64,000 nt of DNA, taken from assembly GCA_020744225.1 (NCBI GenBank), contig JAGMWG010000027.1, positions 1 to 64,000 on the forward strand. Direction: 5' to 3'. A program made the translations under genes and the position numbers. The notes under the pieces are model-generated. The model ran no database searches. It saw only the letters and a program-made list of their open reading frames with translations, and was not told the origin of the DNA. Source of the DNA: Paraphoma chrysanthemicola (lineage: Eukaryota > Ascomycota > Dothideomycetes > Pleosporales > Phaeosphaeriaceae). This document shows positions 23,548-32,703 of the stretch, piece after piece. Every line of letters begins with the position of its first letter. Positions within the stretch are counted from its first letter, which is position 1.

Positions 23548-26255
23548 ATGGCCATCCGATGGCTTTCACATATTGCGCTTCTTACTTCAGCAGTTCAATG
23601 TCTCCCTTTCTTTACCAATGGGACCATCCCCGCTAATCTCACAACTGCTTGTGCAGATTCGTTACTTACGGACGTCGTACAATGCCCTGCGACTGCGGCC
23701 AACTTCATGAATGGTTTCTATTATCCATCGGACGTTCTGGAGGGTGCTTGCAGCGGCCAGTGCTCGACCGCCTTAGAACAATACGAGGCAAATGTCAAAA
23801 TTGCCTGCGCAGGGCAGACTTGGGCTGGCTACGATGATGAGAACGATGCGCCTCTCGATATGATCGCCAATTTGATGAGATTCAATCGGGATCTGGCGTG
23901 CATTCAAGACTCAGGACGTTGGTGCAATGTAGTTGCTGCAGCTGTAGCACTTGAAGCGGACCCAGGTCGTATGTATTTTGAGCTACTCTCTACAAAGTTA
24001 CTAACAATAGTAGAGAGCCCTGCTGGTTGGGACAGCAAGGCGGCTTCCGATGTACAGTCTTCAGGTCCTTGCGATCTGTGCTTCATCAAAAGCCTCAAAA
24101 TGCAGGCTGAATCGCCCTATTATTATGGGCCCGGATTGAGGTCCCTCTCAGTTTATGAATCCAAAACCTCCAGCTGTGGGGTAGCCGGCTATCCTTTGAG
24201 CACTTCGACACTGCCCTGGCCACTGTACGTCTATCAGCCCACGGGCATACATTTCTCCTCGTTGACTCGATAGGCCAGAAGTTGCGACTCCTACACCCAT
24301 TTTGTGTGCTGGCAAGAAGTACAGCATCGCAGCTGGAGATGACTGCTACAAGATCTCCAAGTCTAATAATATTGGAACAGCGTGGCTACTTTCTGACAAC
24401 AACCTTGGAGCTTACTGCAGTGACTTTCCTACCAGTGGCGACTTGTGCATCCAGAACACGTGCAAGGTTCATAGGGTAGAGAGCATCGACACCTGCGAGT
24501 CCATGGCAGAGTCGGCCAACATCACAATCGCACAATTGAAGGCATGGAATCCAGTATGTCGTTATTCCCAGAATCTTCGCTACTATCACCCCTGACACCT
24601 ACAGATCATAAATGCCGGATGCCACAATCTTTACAAGATGAATGGTACATCAATATGTGTGTCGAACCCCGGCGAGGCATACGTAACACCTCCCGCGCTT
24701 CCTCCACTGGCTCCGAGCACAGCGACTTCAGCGGCTCCAGTCCCCACAAATGCCAAAGACGAATCTAACCGAAACTGTGGTTCCTGGTACAATGTGGAGG
24801 CTGGAGACTTCTGCAATCTAGTAACGATGAGATACGGTATATCTCTCTCGGACTTTGTGTTCTTGAATCCATCAATCAACGAGAATTGCACGAACTTGCT
24901 CTTGGGCATCAGCTACTGTGTTTCACCCGTTGGCGATAGTGAGTCAAGTAGCGTATCACGAAATTGCCTTCAACTAAAACCTACTAGTCAACACATACTC
25001 TGGTCGGCCTGGCTACCATACACCAGGCGCAACAGGGTTACCATTCTCCAAAGCTACGTTCACTCCGGTGAGCACGAGTTGGAAGTCTCAGGTGACGCGA
25101 GCTCCTCTCGCTCTCGACACGCGCGATGATTGTTACTCTTATTTCGACGGTGCGCAGATGCAGGCTGATATTTCGGGAACGTACCATCGTCACCAATGCG
25201 ACTTGGCCGCGGCTGTGAACGAGGTGACCCTGGAGGAGCTTCTGCTTTGGAACCCCGGTCTAGGCGCGAACATCAATTCTACAACGTGCAGTTTCACGCA
25301 AGGTGTACGCTACTGCGGGAGGTTTTATGTCGATCACCCAGCTGTTCCAGTAATAGGCCCGGACTTCTTGTTTCCCCTGAGAGTAAGTCACTCCACTTCA
25401 AAAGAAAAAGCTCTCCACCACTTACGATCTGTTTAGGAGGGCTACGACGGCAATTGTACCCAATTTGCGGACGTTCCCAAGGGGTTTACGTGCAACGACG
25501 TGCTCGATGTTTATGGTCTGACCATCGCGCAATTCTACAAAATGAACCCAGCCGTAAAGGCCGATTGCTCCAATCTGTGGGTGGAACAAGCGTATTGTGT
25601 CGCTTCGCCCAATGCTCCAGCGTCTGATCCGACCACGAGCGGTGTATCTGTAGCTCCAAGCAGCACCTCCAAGATCGGCCCGGAAGCACCGACCCACACC
25701 GGGCAGCCTGCCAGTAAGTGCTAAAGCTACTTCACATAGCGGCTGGTCTATCTTGCTAACGCTCGTCTGTAGACTGTGTAAAATGGCACACGGCCGGTGC
25801 GGACGATAACTGTGCCAGCGTTGCGGATAAGTACTTCATCACCTTGGCGCAGTTTTTCGCTTGGAACCCGGCTGTGTCCACCGATTGTAAGACGAACTTC
25901 TGGAAAGACCAAGCATATTGTGTGGGAACTGCCGATTCTATCAGCGTTTCTCGGTCTGCACAACCGACTCCTACCCCGACTAGCGGCTTGTTCATTCCAT
26001 CCCCGAACCAAGCGAATAATGTGGTTAGCAACTGCAACAAAGTCGCGCAGGCCTTGGAAGGCGACTATTGCTATGTGAGTCCGAACCGAGTGTTGTTGTT
26101 CAATCCTGATAAACTGACATTTACAGCTTTTCGCCGAGCGTAACGGAATTACCACGACACAACTGTATGCTTGGAATCGTGTGCTTGAGAATGGCGATGC
26201 TTGTGGCAGCTCATTCTGGAGGGATTACTGGTATTGTGTCGGCGCAACAGCATGA
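23548..26255 (+). CDS. Secreted multi-LysM chitin-binding protein (TAL6-like)
   Basis: Eight exons fit splice rules and frame: 23548-23968, 24011-24224, 24274-24553, 24605-24938, 24988-25382, 25437-25713, 25773-26074 and 26127-26255, giving 783 aa. A signal peptide (AIRWLSHIALLTSAVQC) opens it, followed by a Cys-containing region of about 200 residues without LysM. Then come about seven LysM-like modules. Good ones begin KYSIAAGDDCYKISKSN, HRVESIDTCESMAESANIT, YNVEAGDFCNLVTMRYGIS, HTAGADDNCASVADKYFIT and LEGDYCYLFAERNGITTTQL; two others (around 25130 and 25440) are degenerate. Each ends in a YC-V or IC-V closure and carries the WNP motif (AWNP, LWNP). There are no catalytic motifs. LysM modules bind chitin oligomers. 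It lies head-to-head with the chitinase, as in Trichoderma subgroup C pairs. A role in protecting or modulating chitin is inferred. Confidence 0.88.
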
Positions 26256-26541
26256 GATTCTTCCTAATTCAATGAATTACACCCGTGTACCGCATAAATC
26301 ATAATTGCATCTCCTACGAACCGCGCCGCGCTAATTTAGTGGGGCTGTGTAACGTGACACGGTCTTTAGGCCTACTTCCGGAATCAGGCCGTAGAAGCCA
26401 CATAGCATCTTGGCATTGTTTCATCTGTCACTTTAAGAGCGCACGGCTGTTAACGCCTCCGCATCCAGAACTCACGTCTACCCATCTCAAAGCATTGTTC
26501 CTGAGTGGCATTCGACTAAACTTCAGGGCATCTTTGTCACA

Positions 26542-27936
26542 ATGGACCGCCTACCTCAGGAGATCATCAACCGGATGGTAACGTTTCTCGATCGGTATCC
26601 ACAGCGAGAAGGGGTTCCCAATATCTTACAACAACGGCTGGTCGTTAAGTCGTCAGCACTGCCACCTTTTGCTACAATATCCACGCAATGGAAGGAGGCT
26701 ATTGAGTTCATTACATTCCATCGACTAGATATCAGAAGCGATGATCTTGGCGAACTGCGGACCATCGTGACACGCAATAGGTGCAAATATCTGAGGAACT
26801 TGAACTACAGCATTCTGCTTCCAGAATATCCGGAAGAGCAGGGCAATCGCATGGAGAGCAGTGAGGAGCAAGAGGCCAACAACGACATTTTCACCCAGAG
26901 CATTGCTGAGCTTTTCTCGACCTTGAGGCAATGGGAGGACGCAGGTTTTCTTTCCGAGTTGCGATTCAACCTAGCGGCTCCGAAGTCCCCGAGCGATTGT
27001 TACGAATCCGAGAGTCGGTATGCTACTGCCTATCTCACGCTATCCGAGGTGGACAAAATACCTACAGTTTCGCGAATCAGCTATTTCCAGATGCAAGGTA
27101 ATTACAGCCGAAAGATATCGCCATCCGTTGGGCCCCAGCTCATGTCAGTTCTGCCCGGCCTGAAGCACATTTACGCAGAATTCTACGAAGAGGGTGCACA
27201 ATTGGCCGCCATTGAGAGAAGATCAAATTTCGCAAGGTTACTTGAGCAAACGAAGCTTCCGGCTAGCTCAGTAGCAATGTTCAATTTCCACCAGGAAGCG
27301 CCGTTCGATCACCGAGAAGCTACATCATCTAGTCTTCCACAGGGCGCACTCTTCGACCCATTTAGCGCGTCTCTACGAGTTTTCTCTCAGAATCTTACAA
27401 CCTTCATTCTGGACGCTTATGTTGACTCGACGCTGTTCTGGCCCTCTATCCATGAATCGTGCCCCATGCCATCATGGCCCGCGCTCAAGAAGCTCAAGAT
27501 CTCGTTCAACCCCGTCGCGCCTTCTGGCGCCTGGTACTTCGTTGGCACTCCGAGGGACGACGAGGACACTCAATACATGCGACACGGTAATCGAGACACG
27601 CTAGGTCCTTTCCTCACCGCCTTTGCAAAAGCGACGCAGCAAATGCCTGTCCTCGAGAGCTTTATGCTCGAGTGCGAAATCGGTTATGACGTGGGTTTCT
27701 TCGAATTATCCTACTATGCGCCTGGCGTGAAGGCGGACTGGAGTTTGGATTGGGGCGATGAAGATACGACGACGGTCCGACGATTGTATTACACGGTTGG
27801 AGATGTGTGGAGGCCGGATGCGTTCGTTGAGGAAACTTTGCGCCATGTTGGAAGGGAGAGGCATGGACCGGAGCTGATTGAAAGGTTTCTTGGGCACAGG
27901 AGTTGGAATTCAGAGTCGGCTTGGAGTTGGTTTTGA
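26542..27936 (+). CDS. F-box-like protein of unknown target
   Basis: Intronless 464-aa protein. The first 20 residues (MDRLPQEIINRMVTFLDRYP) match the start of an F-box (LP.EI...I..yL), the Skp1-binding motif of SCF ubiquitin ligases. The rest is a leucine-poor, fungus-specific region with LSELRFNLAAPKSPSD, FSASLRVFSQNLTTFILDA, WPALKKLKISFNP and MPVLESFMLECEIG, the pattern of degenerate LRR-like F-box partners common and rapidly evolving in filamentous ascomycetes. It ends RSWNSESAWSWF. The stop is followed by decayed sequence. The target protein cannot be predicted. The ORF call is strong; the F-box call is moderate. Confidence 0.75.
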   Translation: MDRLPQEIINRMVTFLDRYPQREGVPNILQQRLVVKSSALPPFATISTQWKEAIEFITFHRLDIRSDDLGELRTIVTRNRCKYLRNLNYSILLPEYPEEQGNRMESSEEQEANNDIFTQSIAELFSTLRQWEDAGFLSELRFNLAAPKSPSDCYESESRYATAYLTLSEVDKIPTVSRISYFQMQGNYSRKISPSVGPQLMSVLPGLKHIYAEFYEEGAQLAAIERRSNFARLLEQTKLPASSVAMFNFHQEAPFDHREATSSSLPQGALFDPFSASLRVFSQNLTTFILDAYVDSTLFWPSIHESCPMPSWPALKKLKISFNPVAPSGAWYFVGTPRDDEDTQYMRHGNRDTLGPFLTAFAKATQQMPVLESFMLECEIGYDVGFFELSYYAPGVKADWSLDWGDEDTTTVRRLYYTVGDVWRPDAFVEETLRHVGRERHGPELIERFLGHRSWNSESAWSWF

Positions 27937-28223
27937 GCATGCGGCATCGGGAGACGACGTGTTGTTGCAGATAGCAAATGACTTGGCATAAGCGCAATCT
28001 CCGACTTCTGGCTAACATGATAAGTCTTGAACATCCGTCCGACGTTTCAACGTATGCTCCAAGCTGCAGTCTCACCAGGCAACAGCACATGGACTTCTCG
28101 AGCATCTTCAGAGTTACACATATGTTTCTCTAGTATCATATCTATTGATCGGGATACCAAGCGAAACATTCGCCGCGGAGATGTGGAGAGTCAAATTTCC
28201 AATTGTGCTCACGCCAAGTCCTC
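27937..28223. other. Intergenic spacer, nothing recognised
   Basis: No coding frame, RNA or repeat recognised. It separates the F-box-like gene from a P450 relic on the opposite strand. Confidence 0.4.
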
Positions 28224-28515
28224 TTAAGCACCATCGACGAAAGCTTTGTCGTACATCTTCTCCACAGCGTTTCGCCTCGACTCATCTCTGATCCTGATTT
28301 CACACTTGAACGGCAAGGGTCCACCAATAATATCCGTAGTCCACTGTCTGGATCCGGCTATATCGGTCCACCCGTCTCACTCATCGTCGGATCGAGCGTG
28401 AAGATCTTCAGCAAGTTACCGCAGAACACTAGTAGCTCTGCCTTGGCGAGACCATCGCCAGGACACGCCCGCTTCCCGCATCCGGAAATTTGGTGCCCTT
28501 TCAGACGAGGGTAGA
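28224..28515 (-). pseudogene. C-terminal relic of a cytochrome P450
   Basis: A minus-strand frame reads ISGCGKRACPGDGLAKAELL, which is the heme-binding loop F..G.R.C.G and following helix L of a P450, with the usual phenylalanine replaced. It continues FCGNLLKIF and meets a TAG. In another frame, starting TDIIGGPLPFKCEIRIRDES and ending EKMYDKAF, is the usual P450 C-terminal strand region. No catalytic body (I helix, ExxR) is found upstream on this strand. Only about 95 codons of a dead gene remain, separated by a frameshift. It is unrelated in sequence detail to the intact P450 at 44.4 kb. Confidence 0.7.
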
Positions 28516-28558
28516 CCGTCAGTAAAGCCTTGAGATTTAGGCTAGTCTTATCAAGCCA

Positions 28559-28810
28559 TGGTCCTTATCGTGAAGACCAACAAGCTATACAATGAGATGA
28601 TTGCGCAGGAGAAGCGTGATGCGCGTGAGCGGGGGGATGATGAGCGTAAATGACGGAAGGCTGAGAAAGCCAAGAAAGTTGACAAACGCAAAGCAGAGAG
28701 AGAGCGCCAAAGTTAAACCTGCGACTGTCAAGAAGGAACACAAGAGCTTTCTGGAGGTATGCGTAAGGTTGCACAGCGTTCCAGCACCGAGGAAGAAGCA
28801 GAAGCGTAGT
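28559..28810 (+). pseudogene. Possible tail of a DDE (pogo-like) transposase
   Basis: The plus frame from ATG 28559 reads NKLYNEMIAQEKRDARERGD, then stop-interrupted RKAEKAKKVDKRKAERERQ. Lysine/arginine/glutamate-rich coiled tails of this kind, with Y-N-E-x-I-A, end many fungal pogo/Fot-like transposases. Internal stops and the absence of a DDE core show it is at best a remnant. The call rests on composition and one short motif, so it is tentative. Confidence 0.35.
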
Positions 28811-29036
28811 GCCAGTAACGACGTGGGTAGTACCTCGCGCACATCGCGTACCCGAATACCTGGACACCAAACAGACACTCACGGCTGCAGTATCCTTTGA
28901 CAACGAAAACATCGGAGAGATAGTTTGTCGCACAGCTCCAAGGAGTATTCCACCAAGGTATCTCGTGATGACGGCTATTGTGGGCGGCTCCATGACCTCG
29001 TTCGGCTTTTTAGATAGCTATGCGCGTGACCTTGAC

Positions 29037-29067
29037 ATGCATTGGCGTTGTTGCCGAGGCTGCGTAG
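29037..29067. repeat. 31-bp direct repeat, left copy flanking the DUF1906 gene
   Basis: Reads atgca, then t, then tggcgttgttgccgaggc and tgcgtag. It recurs at 31645-31675 in the same orientation with one T/C difference. It begins 24 bp downstream of the gene's stop codon in the window sense. See the matching entry and the finding. Confidence 0.9.
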
Positions 29068-29090
29068 CTTCCAAATACGGAAATTCGCGT

Positions 29091-31574
29091 TCAGATTCCG
29101 GGCTTCTCCTCGTTCACTAGGCGTACCATGCAGTCTCCAAAGGCTTGGCAGAGCTCATCCAAAAGGTCAGGTGGACAACTCCATGGCATGAATGACTCCA
29201 AAGTCTCATAGTGCAACTCGTCGTAATAACGCTTAAGTATCCAGTAGGAGCCACCACGGATGATCGGGCTGCTGATGAGGCTAGGCGTAAGACCATTCCT
29301 AGCTGCAAGAATAGCGTTCTTTATGTTCCCGCCGAAGCGTTGATAGTAGAACCTAGTAAATCGAGTAGATGGTGCAGCACTGCTGCCATAGTACGCTGCG
29401 ATCTCAATGGCGAGGTTGAAGTTCACTCCCTCTTTCCTCATCTTGTTGCCAATGTGGAAGCCATCAACATCTTCGATGAAATTCCTCAGATCCATGGGCG
29501 ACTTTTCGCCAGTTGCGAGATATTTAGCACAGAATAGCTTTGGTCGTGTATCCGGAGATGCCACTCGATACTGTTCGCGCCAAGCGCCGTACAGCTGAAT
29601 CCAGTCCCCTAGCCAACCCGCCACATCTCCTTGATTAACGTCTACTTCGGCGTTGGCAGGGTCCTCCACAATCGGCGGAAATTGGTGTGTGAACACTCCG
29701 TATACAGTGTACCCAAGGTGGTCACTGTGTAAAATAGTCTGCGCCGGCAGAGGATCGATGAAGAAGACACCGGGCTCGAACGCATCGTTTGCTCTGGATA
29801 GGAAGTGATGATTCAGAAGATCACCCTTGAGTACAACGACGTATTCCAAGTCACTATATTTCCGCTGTCTGAGAAAATCGAGCACGGACAGGCTAGAAAC
29901 TTTCAGGAATGGGGTAGCCCTGGCCAGCTCGTACAGTTTACCGATATAGCTGATGAACCCTGACGCAGAAAGCGGCTCTGTTCTCATAATACGAACGCCT
30001 GGATCAGAATTAGACTTGTACGCTACTCTGTCGATGTCGATTGGTGCCAGGCCCGGCGCTTTGATCTCCTGGATCTGATTCAAAGACCAATTCGAGGGCA
30101 TGGGGAAGCCAAGATTGCCAGAATAGCCGGTGGACATGCCTGAGACATAGCTCCATCGAGCGGACGTTTTGCTAGACACGTCGATGCACACGTTTCGTGT
30201 GCCGTAAACACCGTGGCTGTACCAGTCCCCCTCCCCAGCAAGACCCCTGACGACCCCCCGAAAGTAAGGGATGATAGCACGAGTGATGTCATTCTGGTCC
30301 GCATCATAGTCAACCGCGAAATAGATTGTGGTCCCCTTCGGGAAGAGCAGACGAGAAGCCGCCGCGTGTGCGGCTGCACCATGCTTCTTCCCAATGTCGT
30401 AGCTGAAGGACTTCGCGTTATCGCCCGACATCTGCCAGATCGGGAAAATGGCGAAGCCGTTCTGAAGCAGGACCAAGATTTCTGGAGGTTTCAGCTCTTT
30501 CTTCAACGTTCCCCCGGGATAGTCCTGCAGGTAGCGACCTATTTTTGAGAAGCCTCGAGCTGCGAGCGACTTAGCTACCTTGTCATCAAGAGTGGCACCG
30601 GTGGCGGAATTGGTACCGGTGGTGTCGCAGCCTGTGACTGGTCTGTTGGGATCGCCTGTGGAAACGAGCAGCTGTGCCCAGGTAGCGAAATCACCGACTC
30701 CAGTGGGTGCAAGCTCGGAAGAACGCTGGAATTCCCTCACGGCGTCCGACAGGTTCCCCGACCACCTATCCGTCACTCCTACGTAGATGGTCTCCACGGG
30801 CGGCAGGGTGGTGGATACTCGGTTGAAGACCATGGCGGTCGAGAAAATGCTGACGAAAGGGCCTACTGATGGAGACGCAATGGTCTGAACGCGCAGTGCT
30901 GCTTGAGTCTTGGGCCCAAAGGTACCAGTGGCTTCGGAGTCTTTGAGGCCCATTTCGAACTGAATCGCGTAGAGCAGCGCTTGCTGGGCGGTGCGATTGA
31001 AGATGCCATCGCAAGGCACGATGGCGAAGGCGTCTCGACCATAGTAGCGATTGTTCAACCATTGTTGGCCTTCTCGAATCCCGTCTGTTCCAAGATCGAC
31101 TTTGACATATGCGTCCATCGTGAGCAAGGCCTTGACCATCTTCGCGTCTATCCATTCTCCGGCCCTGATGGTCCAGGTCGGTGACAGCACCTTCTGGGCG
31201 GGAAGCGGCACGTTCGCGTCCCGATAGAAGATTCGAACGGCGGCCGACGTCTGACCCCCCCACTGGCCATCTATCGCACCGGCATCGTACCCCTTGCAGA
31301 ACAAGGCTGACTGGACGATGAAGAAAGGGTTGAGGCCCCATCCATCTTCGACATGGATACCACCCCTGGCAGTCAACTTGGCCAAGGTTTGCGGGCCAAA
31401 ATTATCAGACAGAGCGTTTCCAGGAATGTCCAGCTCGATCTGCAGCGCTCGGATAAGAGCGTGGATGGTGTTCCACCCAGTGATGCCGTCTTCAGCTATG
31501 CGGATGTAGCCTTGCTGGCCTTGATACGTCTTGTTGACCCATTTCTGGGCAGCCATCACCTTGAAGTCGACCAT
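29091..31574 (-). CDS. Bacterial-type DUF1906 glycoside-hydrolase-like protein with peptidoglycan-binding-like repeats
   Basis: Intronless 827-aa protein, ATG 31574. The N-terminal ~330 residues hold peptidoglycan-binding-like repeats with YIRIAEDGITGWNTIHALIR, LSDNFGPQTLAKLT, FCKGYDAGAIDGQWGGQTS, YYGRDAFAIVPCDGIFNRTA and ATGTFGPKTQAALR. A DUF1906 (Rv2525c-like, TIM-barrel glycoside-hydrolase-like) domain follows at about 345-520: IGRYLQDYPGG, IFPIWQ, GTTIYFAVDYDADQND, YSHGVYGTRNVC and ARWSYVSGMSTGYSGNLGFP. The last ~290 residues include YGVFTHQFPP, GDVAGWLGDWIQLYGAWREQ and IEDVDGFHIGNKM. This order matches actinobacterial (Streptomyces) DUF1906 proteins. No signal peptide is visible. Activity is unproven in the family; muralytic or glycan binding/hydrolysis is inferred. 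It is bracketed by 31-bp direct repeats with only about 70 bp of 5' flank. A bacterial origin is inferred. Confidence 0.85.
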   Translation of the reverse strand: MVDFKVMAAQKWVNKTYQGQQGYIRIAEDGITGWNTIHALIRALQIELDIPGNALSDNFGPQTLAKLTARGGIHVEDGWGLNPFFIVQSALFCKGYDAGAIDGQWGGQTSAAVRIFYRDANVPLPAQKVLSPTWTIRAGEWIDAKMVKALLTMDAYVKVDLGTDGIREGQQWLNNRYYGRDAFAIVPCDGIFNRTAQQALLYAIQFEMGLKDSEATGTFGPKTQAALRVQTIASPSVGPFVSIFSTAMVFNRVSTTLPPVETIYVGVTDRWSGNLSDAVREFQRSSELAPTGVGDFATWAQLLVSTGDPNRPVTGCDTTGTNSATGATLDDKVAKSLAARGFSKIGRYLQDYPGGTLKKELKPPEILVLLQNGFAIFPIWQMSGDNAKSFSYDIGKKHGAAAHAAASRLLFPKGTTIYFAVDYDADQNDITRAIIPYFRGVVRGLAGEGDWYSHGVYGTRNVCIDVSSKTSARWSYVSGMSTGYSGNLGFPMPSNWSLNQIQEIKAPGLAPIDIDRVAYKSNSDPGVRIMRTEPLSASGFISYIGKLYELARATPFLKVSSLSVLDFLRQRKYSDLEYVVVLKGDLLNHHFLSRANDAFEPGVFFIDPLPAQTILHSDHLGYTVYGVFTHQFPPIVEDPANAEVDVNQGDVAGWLGDWIQLYGAWREQYRVASPDTRPKLFCAKYLATGEKSPMDLRNFIEDVDGFHIGNKMRKEGVNFNLAIEIAAYYGSSAAPSTRFTRFYYQRFGGNIKNAILAARNGLTPSLISSPIIRGGSYWILKRYYDELHYETLESFMPWSCPPDLLDELCQAFGDCMVRLVNEEKPGI

Positions 31575-31635
31575 CTTGCTCGGCTGTAAGCGAGTTCACT
31601 CTGGCAGGGTGTGATGGCCAGGCTACAGCACAGCA

Positions 31636-31881
31636 TCAGTAGCGATGCACTGGCGTTGTTGCCGAGGCTGCGTAGATCATGCTTGTGAAATGCGGGGCTC
31701 CGCCATAAGCCTTGCCCTCCGCCAGGGGTACAAACTCTATATCCTGTACGGCTCTCGGAGGAAACACACTTCTGGTGTATCTTCCGGAAATTTTACTTGC
31801 TGTACATTGAATATCCGACAATGATTGGGCGTACATGGCAAGCATACCGTGCAGGTCGAGTTCAGGTTGATTAGGCATCAT
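31636..31881 (-). pseudogene. Unrecognised ORF fragment cut by the DUF1906 segment
   Basis: An 81-codon frame from ATG 31881 looks coding (LDLHGMLAMYAQSLSDIQ, SGRYTRSVFPPRAVQDIEF, GKAYGGAPHFTSMIYAASA) and ends TTPVHRY-stop just beyond the right 31-bp repeat. The left repeat copy, read in the same frame, continues differently as TTPMHVKVTRIAI-stop. Deleting the segment between the repeats would therefore lengthen the frame slightly and change its end. I do not recognise the family. I read it as part of the resident sequence into which the DUF1906 segment was inserted. Confidence 0.4.
31645..31675. repeat. 31-bp direct repeat, right copy flanking the DUF1906 gene
   Basis: Reads atgca, then c, then tggcgttgttgccgaggc and tgcgtag: 30 of 31 bases identical to 29037-29067, same orientation. 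The segment between the copies is about 2.58 kb and contains little besides the DUF1906 ORF. Confidence 0.9.
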
Positions 31882-32110
31882 GAGAGGACATTGCGCTTCG
31901 ATTTCCCCAATGGATAATCATTGCAACTTTGATGCCGCTGGCAAATCCTCTCGGTATAACAAGAGAGCGGAGAACCATGTGACAGTATGTAGATCTCGAG
32001 AAGTGACTTTGAGCATTTAAGGTGACCGGCATGCCCCGTGGTCACCATCAGCACACAAGTCCAGCTTCAAGTATCTTGAATCCGTGTACCAGCGTCTATC
32101 CCTCTCCAAA
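31882..32110. promoter_or_regulatory. Upstream region of the HsbA gene
   Basis: Short spacer before the plus-strand HsbA gene. No clear TATA box could be assigned. Confidence 0.3.
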
Positions 32111-32703
32111 ATGCAGTTGCTATTCGTAATCCTATCCTTCCTATCAATAAGCAGTGCACTGCCGCAGCCTGTTGTTGAGCGCGATGCGCCCTCCCTCCTA
32201 GCCACCATCAATGATCTGAACACTGCAATCACCAAACTCACAACGGCAGTCAATGGCTTCGACGGATCGCTACTTGGTCTACTACCACAAGCCCTCGCCG
32301 TAGTCAAAGCCGAGGCCACAGTCGACATCACAATCCTGAAAGCGACACATATTGCCGAATCGAGCGCCAACTTCACCGCGGCAGAAAGTCAAGAGATTGT
32401 GGGTGCGTTGGCAACACAGATTGGGCCCATTGAAGACTCGCTGAATGCATTGAAAGCAAAAGTATGTTACGTTGCTTGTGTTGAAATGTCCGTATTGCTA
32501 AAAGTGCATAGTACCCCCAATTCAAGAAGACACTTACAGCCCCGATTGTCTTGTTGGACTTGAAGACGCTGAAAAAGCATACGAATGGTCTCATTGATGC
32601 TATTAGTGCAAAGGTCACGCCAGACAATGCTGGTTTGCTAGGGCTGGGTAAAGGGATCTTGACGCAGGCATTTGATGACGCGATTGCCGTATATAGTGCC
32701 TGA
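32111..32703 (+). CDS. HsbA / cell-wall galactomannoprotein family secreted protein
   Basis: Two exons, 32111-32461 and 32512-32703, joined by a 50-nt intron (gtatgt...catag), give 180 aa. An ATG nine codons into the open frame (MQLLFVILSFLSISSALPQP) is chosen because it begins a clean signal peptide. The mature part (residues ~20-180) is alpha-helical and rich in Leu/Ala/Thr with DLNTAITKLTTAVNGFDGS, LKATHIAESSANFTAAES, IGPIEDSLNALKAK and QFKKTLTAPIVLLDLKTL. This fits the HsbA (hydrophobic surface-binding protein A) domain of fungal cell-wall galactomannoproteins, normally 170-200 aa. Such proteins are secreted, sit on hydrophobic surfaces or in the wall, and can recruit lipolytic esterases. 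Its own substrate or partner is unknown. Confidence 0.85.
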
